A DNA stretch of 64,000 bases from an uncultured Lachnospiraceae bacterium. GTDB lineage: Bacteria > Bacillota > Clostridia > Lachnospirales > Lachnospiraceae. The stretch spans positions 1 through 64,000 of the forward strand of contig CANQEL010000005.1 in NCBI GenBank assembly GCA_947594855.1, in the 5' to 3' direction. Shown one piece after another: positions 16,041 through 24,020 of the stretch. The position numbers were made by a program, and so were the translations under genes. Positions within the stretch are counted from its first letter, which is position 1. The number at the start of each line of letters is the position of its first letter. Under the pieces are notes generated by a model. It was not told where the DNA came from and ran no database searches. It saw only the letters and a program-made list of their open reading frames with translations.

Positions 16041-17635
16041 CTTTTTCTTGCCATTTCATCATTGTCCAGATATTCATCATAGGTAGATACTTTATCTATC
16101 ATTCCGTTAGGGGTTATTTCAATAATCCTGTTAGCAATAGTCTGTATAAACTGATGGTCCTGTGATGTAAAGAGGACTACTCCGGGAAACTTTATAAGCC
16201 CGTTGTTAAGTGCGGTAATGCTTTCCATATCCAGGTGGTTGGTAGGCTCGTCAAGAATAAGTACATTGGAGCCGAGCATCATCATTTTAGATAGCATGAC
16301 GCGTACACGTTCTCCTCCTGATAATACGTTGACTTTTTTAAGTCCGTCGTCACCGGAGAAGAGCATCCTTCCTAAGAAACCTCTTACATAAGTTGCATCT
16401 TTTTCAGGTGAAAACGGCATAAGCCAGTCTACGATAGTTTCTTCTTTGCTGAAATATTCGGTATTATCCTTGGGGAAATATGAATTTGAAGTAGTTACTC
16501 CCCATTTATAGGAACCGCTGTCAGGTTCAAGTTCCCCTGCAAGTATTTTAAACAGTGTAGTAATTGCCAGTGTCTGGTTTCCTACGAAGGCAATTTTATC
16601 ATCATGTCCGCATGTGAATGAAATATCCTTAAGTACTTCTGCGCCGTCGATTGTTTTGCAAAGATTTTCTACGGTAAGTACTTCGTTTCCTATTTCACGG
16701 TTTGGTTTGAAATCTATATATGGATATTTCCTGCTTGAAGGACGTATTGTATCAAGTTCAATCTTTTCAAGGGCGCGTTTCCTGGAGGTTGCCTGTTTTG
16801 ATTTGGAGGCATTGGCGCTGAATCTCTGAATAAATTCCTGAAGTTCTTTAATTTTTTCTTCTTTTTTCTTATTTGCCTCTTTCATCTGTTTTATCATAAG
16901 CTGGCTTGATTCATACCAGAAATCATAATTGCCGGCATACAGTTCAATTTTGGCATAATCAATATCAGCAGTATGTGTGCATACTTTATTGAGAAAATAT
17001 CTGTCATGGGATACTACTATTACTGTGTTGTCAAAATTAATAAGAAATTCCTCAAGCCATCTTATGGCGTCGAGGTCCAGGTGGTTGGTAGGCTCATCAA
17101 GAAGCAATATATCAGGATTTCCGAATAATGCTTTTGCAAGCAGAACCTTTACTTTTAACGCTGCCTCAAGTTCATTCATATATTTGTAATGATATTCGGT
17201 ATCAATTCCAAGTCCGTTAAGAAGTGTAGCTGCATCCGATTCAGCTTCCCAGCCGTTCATTCCGGCAAATTCAGCTTCAAGTTCACTTGCCCTTATTCCG
17301 TCTTCGTCAGAAAAGTCTTCTTTTGCATATATTGTTTCTTTTTCCTTCATAATTTCATATAAGCGGGCATTTCCCATGATAACCGTATCCAGTACGGAAT
17401 ATTCGTCATATTTGAAATGGTCCTGTTCAAGTATGGAAATTCTCTGACCCGGAGTTATAATAATTTCACCTTTGGTTGGCTCAAGCTCTCCTGAAAGAAT
17501 TTTAAGAAATGTGGATTTTCCCGCGCCGTTTGCGCCAATAAGTCCATAGCAGTTTCCTTCGGTGAATTTTATATTAACTTCTTCAAATAATGGTTTTTTA
17601 CCAAAACGTAAAGTAACGTTGCTTGCCTGAATCAT
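16025..17635 (-). CDS. ABC-F family ATPase (YkpA/YbiT-like)
   Basis: A 536-residue soluble protein with two ABC ATPase domains and no membrane part: the ABC-F class, which acts on ribosomes in translation or antibiotic tolerance. Start ATG at 17635 (MIQASNVTLRFG) after GGAAAGGATA. Domain 1 has Walker A GANGAGKS (about 38-45) and Walker B ILLLDEPTNHLD; its signature is degenerate (MNELEAALKVKV). The linker KQMKEANKKKEEKIKELQEF is present. Domain 2 has a normal LSGGERVRV signature and LILDEPTNHLD, but its Walker A reads VGNQTLAITT with Ile where Lys is expected. Deviations of this kind occur in the YkpA/YbiT branch, so loss of function cannot be assumed. Confidence 0.88.
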   Translation of the reverse strand: MIQASNVTLRFGKKPLFEEVNIKFTEGNCYGLIGANGAGKSTFLKILSGELEPTKGEIIITPGQRISILEQDHFKYDEYSVLDTVIMGNARLYEIMKEKETIYAKEDFSDEDGIRASELEAEFAGMNGWEAESDAATLLNGLGIDTEYHYKYMNELEAALKVKVLLAKALFGNPDILLLDEPTNHLDLDAIRWLEEFLINFDNTVIVVSHDRYFLNKVCTHTADIDYAKIELYAGNYDFWYESSQLMIKQMKEANKKKEEKIKELQEFIQRFSANASKSKQATSRKRALEKIELDTIRPSSRKYPYIDFKPNREIGNEVLTVENLCKTIDGAEVLKDISFTCGHDDKIAFVGNQTLAITTLFKILAGELEPDSGSYKWGVTTSNSYFPKDNTEYFSKEETIVDWLMPFSPEKDATYVRGFLGRMLFSGDDGLKKVNVLSGGERVRVMLSKMMMLGSNVLILDEPTNHLDMESITALNNGLIKFPGVVLFTSQDHQFIQTIANRIIEITPNGMIDKVSTYDEYLDNDEMARKRQALS

Positions 17636-17736
17636 AATAATATCCTTTCCAAATACAAATATAATTAAAAAATACACATATAAAGTTATTTTAACCCAAT
17701 ATATAAAATTTGCAACTGTTTTTTTATATGGCCCTG

Positions 17737-17745
17737 TGATATAAT
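17737..17745 (+). promoter_or_regulatory. Extended -10 promoter
   Basis: TGATATAAT: perfect -10 hexamer (17740-17745) with TG one base upstream; the -35 region (CTGTTT, 17716-17721) is weak. About 40 bases before the GH13-like gene. Confidence 0.5.
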
Positions 17746-17785
17746 TAGAAAAATTGCAATGTATGGTCAGGAGAAAATAATATAT

Positions 17786-19588
17786 ATGATAAAAAAAGAT
17801 GATTTAAAGATAACGACAGGGAATGGGTTCCCGTTAGGAGTAACAAAAACGGATAAAGGGGTTCAGTTTTCATTAGCGCTTGCCGGACAGGAGAGCTGTA
17901 CGCTTGTTTTATATGACAAGTTAAAGAAAGCAGAGCCTGTATGTTTTGATTTGGATAAGAGCTTTAAGTCGGGCGATATATTCAGCTGTATAATTGGAGC
18001 GGATGATATAGCCGGCCGTCTTATGCGTGAGTGCGAGTATATGTATGAGGTAAAAGGCACGCCATATAAAGACCCCTATGCCCGTATGATTGCAGGAAGG
18101 GATAATTTTGGCAGGAAGAGTAAGGGTATAAGGTGCAGGTTTGATTTTTGTGAATATGACTGGAAAGACGAAAACCGGCCGCATCTTTCTTATGATGAGA
18201 TGATAATATACCGTATGCATGTACGTGGTTTTACAAGGCATAAAAGTTCAGGAGTAAGTAAAAGAGGTACATTTGCAGGAGTATCCGAAAAGGCAGATTA
18301 TCTTAAAGACCTTGGAATTAATACTGTGCTGCTTCTCCCGGCATATGATTTTAATGAAATAATGGATAATTCTGATGCATATGGTATGCCCGAATATATA
18401 CCTGATTCAGATAAAAATATTACTGCAGGCAATACCAGGGTTAACTATTGGGGTTACACCGGAGACTGCGCTTATTTTGCGCCAAAAGCGTCATATGCAG
18501 CATCTCCGGATAATTGTGTGAAAGAATTTAAGGATATGGTTAAAACACTTCACCGCGCTGGAATAGAGGTATTCCTTGACATGCATTTTGCAAAGGGCAT
18601 GAGTCATGGCATGATTCTGGATTGTCTCAGATACTGGGCATATGAATGTCATATAGACGGTTTTAAGATTAATTCTGACGTTGCTTCCGAGGAACTTATA
18701 AAAAGTGATGATACACTTAAGTCAATAAAGTTTCTTTCATGCTACTGGAAGCGTGAAAATATTGATGGCAGGCTTGCGGATTATAATGACGGCTGCATGA
18801 TTAACATAAGAAAGTTTATACTTGGTGATGAAGGACAGGCTTCTGAATATGCAGCTAATTATGAACCTCTGCGCGATGGCTGCGGAAGTATACAGTATGT
18901 TGCTGATATTAATGGATTTACGCTTATGGATTCTGTGTCGTATGAACGTAAACATAACGAAGCAAACGGAGAAAATGGATTAGATGGAACCGACTATAAT
19001 TATAGCTCTAATTACGGTACCGAGGGTACTTCAAGAAAAAAGGCGGTAAATGAAATAAGATGCAGGCAGATACGCAATGCCCTGGCGCTTTTATTAGTAT
19101 CGCTCAGAACGCCTATGATTCTTTCGGGTGATGAGTTTGGTAATTCACAGAAAGGAAATAATAACGCATACTGCCAGGATAATCCGGTATCGTGGCTTGA
19201 CTGGGAGCTTATTAATAAAAACAGGGTACTTCTTGATTATGTAAAGAGATTAATACAGATAAGAAAGGAATATATTATAAAAAAAGAGAACAGAAACGGA
19301 AGTGATATGCCTGAGATATCTTTTCATGGAGTGCTTCCATGGATTGCGGATTATGCTCCTTACAGCAGGACACTCGGCATTATGTTAAGCAGCCGCGGAT
19401 TATATATTGCAATAAATATGAACAGATGCGATGAAACGTTTCAGCTTCCTATACTTTCAAATGATACTAAGTGGGAAGAAATACTCTGGACATCAGATAG
19501 ACCTGAAATAAAGTGGGAAAGAGGAATACAAAAAAGTATAATTTATGCCGGAACGGTGGTAATTTACAGAAGCATTGCGAAGGATTAA
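17786..19588 (+). CDS. GH13-like (glycogen-debranching-type) pseudoenzyme
   Basis: About 600 residues, start ATG 17786 after AGGAGA. An N-terminal CBM48-like part (FPLGVTKTDKGVQFSLAL) precedes a TIM barrel of the GlgX/pullulanase type (YRMHVRGFT, VNYWGYTGDCAYFAP, FTLMDSVSYERKHNEANGE, GDEFGNSQKGNNNAYCQD). The catalytic residues are gone: region II reads DGFKIN, placing Asn296 at the nucleophile Asp; region III reads KFLSCYW without the acid/base Glu; region IV reads ADING instead of AHDG (N376). Substrate-binding framework is otherwise well kept, so selection seems to act on a non-catalytic role such as glucan binding or regulation. I recall similar catalytically empty relatives in Lachnospiraceae. 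Confidence 0.8.
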   Translation: MIKKDDLKITTGNGFPLGVTKTDKGVQFSLALAGQESCTLVLYDKLKKAEPVCFDLDKSFKSGDIFSCIIGADDIAGRLMRECEYMYEVKGTPYKDPYARMIAGRDNFGRKSKGIRCRFDFCEYDWKDENRPHLSYDEMIIYRMHVRGFTRHKSSGVSKRGTFAGVSEKADYLKDLGINTVLLLPAYDFNEIMDNSDAYGMPEYIPDSDKNITAGNTRVNYWGYTGDCAYFAPKASYAASPDNCVKEFKDMVKTLHRAGIEVFLDMHFAKGMSHGMILDCLRYWAYECHIDGFKINSDVASEELIKSDDTLKSIKFLSCYWKRENIDGRLADYNDGCMINIRKFILGDEGQASEYAANYEPLRDGCGSIQYVADINGFTLMDSVSYERKHNEANGENGLDGTDYNYSSNYGTEGTSRKKAVNEIRCRQIRNALALLLVSLRTPMILSGDEFGNSQKGNNNAYCQDNPVSWLDWELINKNRVLLDYVKRLIQIRKEYIIKKENRNGSDMPEISFHGVLPWIADYAPYSRTLGIMLSSRGLYIAINMNRCDETFQLPILSNDTKWEEILWTSDRPEIKWERGIQKSIIYAGTVVIYRSIAKD

Positions 19589-19629
19589 AAAGAGAGCTGA
19601 TAAATGTATTATAGGGAGGGGATTGTTTT

Positions 19630-21372
19630 ATGAATATTAAAAAAATTTTTGCGCTGCTGCCCCGCAGACAGAAGAAATTATTTCCGGTTATTATATGTCT
19701 GCTCTGCATATCTGCAGTTTTGAGCCAGCTTACGCCCCTTGCAGTTGGTTATCTTACCGACAGGATACTTGCCGAGGCTGACGTTGCTTTTATGTCAGTG
19801 ATTCCGGCTCTTTTAGTTATACTGGCAGTGAATGTTATTAATGAGGTTATAAAGGTTGTACGCCGTCTGATTGTAGAGGATACTGCAACCCAGGCTGAAA
19901 AGAATGCAAGGCGTAAAGCGGCGGCTTCGCTGCTTACGGCGCCATTGTCATATTTCCGCAGCCATATGACCGGAAATATCCACGGTCGTTTGAACAGAAG
20001 TCTTGACGGTACGGTTAAACTGATTAAGCTTATGCTTATGGATTTTGCGCCTGCAGTTACTACCGGCATAGCGGCGATAGTTACAATCTTTTTACGTCTG
20101 CCGTTTCCTGTTGCCTGTTTTGTAATTCTGGTTATTCCCGTAGGAACATTTATTGTATTTCGCCAGATAAGCACACAGAAAGGTATCCGTGTTGAGCTTC
20201 TGAATACAAAAGCGGGATTAGACGGAACTGTGGTAGAGCTTCTGGGTGGTATTGAGACAATACGCGCGCTGGACAGCGCAGGCTCTGAGGAAGAGCGTAT
20301 ACTTTTTCGCTCTGAAAAACTACGTGAAAAGGAAATGAAGCACCACAAATCAATGGCGTTTTATGACTGCCTCAAATTTATTAATGAAGCAGTTTTCAGC
20401 GTACTTGTAATAGGTATATCTGTGCTTCTTGCATCTAAAGGAGTAATTTCTGTGGGAACAGTACTTACTGCATATCTGTGTTTTACACAGCTTACGGGGC
20501 CGTTGCGGGAACTTCACCGTATTCTGGATGAATTTTCAGAATGTATGGTACTGGCAAAAGATTATTTTAATCTTGCAGAGCTGCCCATAGACTTTTCTTA
20601 TCAGGTTGATGAAAGTAAGCATGCTGTACCGGAAGGAAGCAGGGTAGAAATAAAAAATGTAAATTTTGCTTATCCGGAAAAGCCGGAACAGCTGATTTTA
20701 AAAGATGTATGCCTGTGTATTCCCGAAGGGATGTTTCTTGGCATTGCCGGTCCAAGCGGTTGTGGTAAATCTTCTTTTATTAAGGTTCTTGACAAACTGG
20801 AGAAGGCAGCAGGAGAAATTGAACTGGGAAATGTATCGCTTGCGGATATTTCACGAAGCGAACTGGCTGAAAATATATCTCTTGTTCCGCAGACGCCGTT
20901 TATAATAGCTGATACTGTTTTTCACAATATCTGTTACGGAATGAAGAGAAAAGTATCCCTTGAGGAAGTAAAAGATGCGGCAGCTAAGGCAAATATTGCG
21001 GCGGATATAGAAAAACTTCCGGGTGCTTATGACTTTGTGTTGTCTGAGGGCGGCGCTAATCTTTCAGGCGGACAACGCCAGCGTATAGCCCTGGCGCGGA
21101 TTTTTCTGCGTAAACCGAAAATTTTAATTTTAGATGAGGCAACTTCAGCGTTAGATAATACTTCCGAAAGGCTTATACAGGCCGAAATAGAAAATATGAA
21201 AAAAGATGCAAAAACTACTGTTATTTCTATTGCGCACCGCCTTACCACCCTGCAGAATTGCGATGAGATTATCGTTATGGATAAGGGACGGATTGCACAG
21301 CGGGGAACTTTTGACGAACTGAGGAATACGCCGGGCATATTTCGCAATATGGCAATGGGAGTGTTAAAGTAA
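19630..21372 (+). CDS. ABC exporter, fused permease and ATPase
   Basis: A 580-residue type IV ABC half-transporter. Residues 1-310 contain six membrane helices; the ATPase follows with Walker A GPSGCGKSS (near 374-382), signature LSGGQRQR (near 479), Walker B KILILDEATSALD and the H-loop SIAHR. Such homodimeric exporters move lipids, peptides or drugs outward. GGGAGGGG precedes the ATG. It is 41 bases behind the GH13-like gene and may share its transcript; the next gene has a separate promoter starting right at the stop codon. Substrate not predictable. Confidence 0.92.
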   Translation: MNIKKIFALLPRRQKKLFPVIICLLCISAVLSQLTPLAVGYLTDRILAEADVAFMSVIPALLVILAVNVINEVIKVVRRLIVEDTATQAEKNARRKAAASLLTAPLSYFRSHMTGNIHGRLNRSLDGTVKLIKLMLMDFAPAVTTGIAAIVTIFLRLPFPVACFVILVIPVGTFIVFRQISTQKGIRVELLNTKAGLDGTVVELLGGIETIRALDSAGSEEERILFRSEKLREKEMKHHKSMAFYDCLKFINEAVFSVLVIGISVLLASKGVISVGTVLTAYLCFTQLTGPLRELHRILDEFSECMVLAKDYFNLAELPIDFSYQVDESKHAVPEGSRVEIKNVNFAYPEKPEQLILKDVCLCIPEGMFLGIAGPSGCGKSSFIKVLDKLEKAAGEIELGNVSLADISRSELAENISLVPQTPFIIADTVFHNICYGMKRKVSLEEVKDAAAKANIAADIEKLPGAYDFVLSEGGANLSGGQRQRIALARIFLRKPKILILDEATSALDNTSERLIQAEIENMKKDAKTTVISIAHRLTTLQNCDEIIVMDKGRIAQRGTFDELRNTPGIFRNMAMGVLK

Positions 21373-21373
21373 A

Positions 21374-21402
21374 TTGCCATTTGTCGTAAAATGTTATATA
21401 AT
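21374..21402 (+). promoter_or_regulatory. Sigma-A promoter of the LCP gene
   Basis: TTGCCA (21374-21379), 17-bp spacer, TATAAT (21397-21402). The -35 begins 2 bases after the stop codon of the ABC exporter. Confidence 0.75.
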
Positions 21403-21464
21403 ACCTAAATAATGCGTCATAAAAATGTATTAATAGGATAACAATAAAAGGGAGAAAAGTACAT

Positions 21465-22991
21465 ATGAAACATTTATTAAGCAAAAAAGCAGGAATTATA
21501 TTTATTGCAGTTCAATTCCTTATAACCGTAGGATTTATAGGGCTGATACTGTATATAAATATGTTTCTGTTAAAGTATACCGCAGTTATTGCCGGTGTGC
21601 TTATATTTATAATGCTTTATACGTTTTTCAGCCAGATGTCCAAAAGGCTGTACATACTGGGGCGTGTGATTTCCGGGATTTTCTGCGTTTTAATGCTTGT
21701 TGGGGGCGGATATCTCTGGAGAGGTTATGGAGCGCTAAGCAATATGTCTGATTCCAATGTTAAGATAGACGAGCTTTCGGCTATAGTACTTGCCGGTGAC
21801 CCTGCGCAGACTATTGATGATGTGGGAGACTACAGTTTTGGCATAGTATCCGTAATGGGAAGGGAATATACCGATTCAATGATAAGTTCGGTACAGACTG
21901 ACCTTGGCAAAACGGTCAATACGGTTGAATATGACGATATGCTTTCGCTTGTTGATGCGCTTTATGCAAAGAACGTAGGAGTAATAATATTTAATGAAGC
22001 CTACAGGGAGATGGTTAAAGAGCAGTATGAAGACTTTGATACGCAGACAAGGGTGCTTGGCAGTCATCAGGTTCAAACGGTTGTTGAAGTTGAGGAAGAG
22101 GAAGACATAGATTTTGAGGAACTGAAAAAACCTTTCATAATGTATCTGAGCGGCATAGACGTATACGGTGAGTTATCACAGACAAGCCGCAGCGATGTTA
22201 ATATAATTGCGGTAATCAACCCTGAAACGGAACAGATACTTCTTGTAAATACACCAAGGGATTATTTTGTTCCTCTGTCTATTTCAAACGGAGTAAGGGA
22301 TAAGCTGACCCATGCAGGTCTGTATGGCGTGGATGTATCAATAGAAACTCTTGAAATGCTGTATGATATAGATATAGATTATTATATGAGAGTTAATTTT
22401 TCAGGGCTTAAGAATATAGTAGACGCGCTTGGAGGAGTAAAGGTATATTCAGACTATACGTTTACATCTGACTGGGGACCAAGCTTTAAAAAAGGGTATA
22501 ATAAGGTTAATGGTAAGGAAGCGCTTGCATTCTGCCGTGAAAGACATCATTTCCCTGACGGTGATAACCAGAGAGGAAGAAACCATCAGCATATGATAGC
22601 GGCTATTATGGACAAGGCTACGTCTCCTAAGATTATTACGAAATTCTCTAAACTGATGAAGAGCCTTGAGGATTCATTTGAGACCAATATGAAAATAAAG
22701 AAGATTACCAAATATGTCAAATACCAGATGGCAGAGAATCCAAACTGGAATATAGACTCGGTAAGCGTAACCGGTTCCGGAGGATATGAGTGGTGTTACT
22801 CGATAAGGGAGGCGCCGGGCAGAATAATTCCATGGATAATGTATGAAGATGAAAGCAGCGTCGAGAAGGCAAAAGATGCAATACAGACTATTCTTGACGG
22901 AGGTAAGCTTAATTCCGATAAAAATAAAAAAGATAAAGCTAAGGAAACTAAACAGCCGGATAAGACGAAAAAACCGGATAATAATAATTAA
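21465..22991 (+). CDS. LCP (LytR-CpsA-Psr) family cell-wall polymer ligase
   Basis: A 508-residue membrane-anchored phosphotransferase that attaches anionic glycopolymers to peptidoglycan. Three N-terminal membrane helices lie within residues 8-90, an extracellular spacer follows, and the LCP catalytic domain runs from about 225 to 410: SRSDVNIIAVINPET (conserved R and D), LLVNTPRDYFVPL (conserved R), DALGGVKVYSDY, and ALAFCRERHHFPDGDNQRGRNHQ (conserved arginines). The C-terminus is a disordered Lys/Asp-rich tail (about 480-508), suited to wall binding. RBS AAAGGGAG. Confidence 0.93.
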   Translation: MKHLLSKKAGIIFIAVQFLITVGFIGLILYINMFLLKYTAVIAGVLIFIMLYTFFSQMSKRLYILGRVISGIFCVLMLVGGGYLWRGYGALSNMSDSNVKIDELSAIVLAGDPAQTIDDVGDYSFGIVSVMGREYTDSMISSVQTDLGKTVNTVEYDDMLSLVDALYAKNVGVIIFNEAYREMVKEQYEDFDTQTRVLGSHQVQTVVEVEEEEDIDFEELKKPFIMYLSGIDVYGELSQTSRSDVNIIAVINPETEQILLVNTPRDYFVPLSISNGVRDKLTHAGLYGVDVSIETLEMLYDIDIDYYMRVNFSGLKNIVDALGGVKVYSDYTFTSDWGPSFKKGYNKVNGKEALAFCRERHHFPDGDNQRGRNHQHMIAAIMDKATSPKIITKFSKLMKSLEDSFETNMKIKKITKYVKYQMAENPNWNIDSVSVTGSGGYEWCYSIREAPGRIIPWIMYEDESSVEKAKDAIQTILDGGKLNSDKNKKDKAKETKQPDKTKKPDNNN

Positions 22992-23015
22992 AAATAAGAA
23001 ATTAAGGTGAATGGT

Positions 23016-23900
23016 ATGGAAAAATCAAAAGTATATTTTACGAAAAGCATTACGCCTGAAAAAGTTATTGAGATGTATAAGGTACTTGATACTCCGCTTC
23101 CAGGAAAAGTTGCGGTAAAAGTTCATTCAGGCGAGGCAGGAAACCAGAATTATCTGCGTCCTGAATTCATGAAACCTATGGTGGAATATGTAAATGGCAC
23201 TATTGTTGAGTGCAATACCGCATATGCCGGGGAACGTAATTCAACCCAAAAGCATAAAAAGCTTATGGCCGACCATGGCTGGAGCAGATATTTTGATGTG
23301 GATATCATGGATGCAGAAGGCCCTGATATTGCGCTTGATATTCCAAATGGAAAAGTGCTTAAACAAAATATGGTTGGCAAAAATATTGTTAATTATGATT
23401 CAATGTTAGTATTGTCACATTTTAAAGGACATCCTGTCGGCGGATACGGCGGAGCGATTAAGCAGCTCTCAATCGGATGCGCTTCAACGGTTGGCAAATG
23501 CCTTATCCATTCGGGTGGAACTGTTACCGACCAGAATATTGTATGGGAGCATATGGCTGAGCAGCATATATTCTGTGAAGCTATGGCAGATGCTGCAGAG
23601 AGCGTGGCGGAATATTTTAAAGGCAGGATAGCTTATGTAAATATGATGTGCAATCTGTCTGTAGACTGTGACTGCTGTGAAGTTGCAGAAGATCCGTGTA
23701 TGTCAGATATAGGTATTCTTTCGTCTTTAGATCCGGTTGCGCTTGACAAAGCCTGTATGGATCTGATTTATAAGTCTGAAGATAAGGGAAGAGACCATTT
23801 CCTTGAAAGAGTCGAATCCAGGCATGGAACGCATACGATTGATGCGGCGGCAGAACTTGGTTTCGGGACAAAGGAATATGAGCTTATCGTATGTGATTAA
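23016..23900 (+). CDS. DUF362 domain protein
   Basis: A 294-residue DUF362 protein; relatives are poorly characterised, often paired with ferredoxin-type clusters. ATG 23016 is preferred over GTG 23007 because AAGGTGA (23004-23010) then serves as ribosome site. Blocks seen: VAVKVHSGEAGNQNYLRPEF (about 30-49), SHFKGHPVGGYGGAIKQLSIGCAS (split here for length; about 135-158) and CDCCEVAEDPCMSDIGILSS followed by DPVALDKACMDL. The cysteine cluster CDCC...C (about 213-223) could bind a metal or Fe-S centre. It is 24 bases behind the LCP gene. Confidence 0.85.
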   Translation: MEKSKVYFTKSITPEKVIEMYKVLDTPLPGKVAVKVHSGEAGNQNYLRPEFMKPMVEYVNGTIVECNTAYAGERNSTQKHKKLMADHGWSRYFDVDIMDAEGPDIALDIPNGKVLKQNMVGKNIVNYDSMLVLSHFKGHPVGGYGGAIKQLSIGCASTVGKCLIHSGGTVTDQNIVWEHMAEQHIFCEAMADAAESVAEYFKGRIAYVNMMCNLSVDCDCCEVAEDPCMSDIGILSSLDPVALDKACMDLIYKSEDKGRDHFLERVESRHGTHTIDAAAELGFGTKEYELIVCD

Positions 23901-23920
23901 TGCATATAGAAAATATTTTA

Positions 23921-23947
23921 TTAGCACTCACCTTTTGTGAGTGCTAA
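23921..23947. promoter_or_regulatory. CIRCE operator (HrcA-binding site)
   Basis: TTAGCACTC (23921-23929), nine bases, GAGTGCTAA (23939-23947): a perfect match to the CIRCE consensus TTAGCACTC-N9-GAGTGCTAA. It lies directly upstream of the htpG promoter. The hairpin followed by ATTTTTC may also end the DUF362 transcript. Confidence 0.95.
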
Positions 23948-23954
23948 ATTTTTC

Positions 23955-23983
23955 TTGACATTGTACTTCTATGGGGTTATTAT
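23955..23983 (+). promoter_or_regulatory. htpG promoter
   Basis: TTGACA (23955-23960), 17-bp spacer, TATTAT (23978-23983), 8 bases downstream of the CIRCE element and about 38 bases before the htpG start. Confidence 0.85.
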
Positions 23984-24020
23984 ATCTGATAAATAAGAAA
24001 ATCGGATAGGAGAGATTGCT

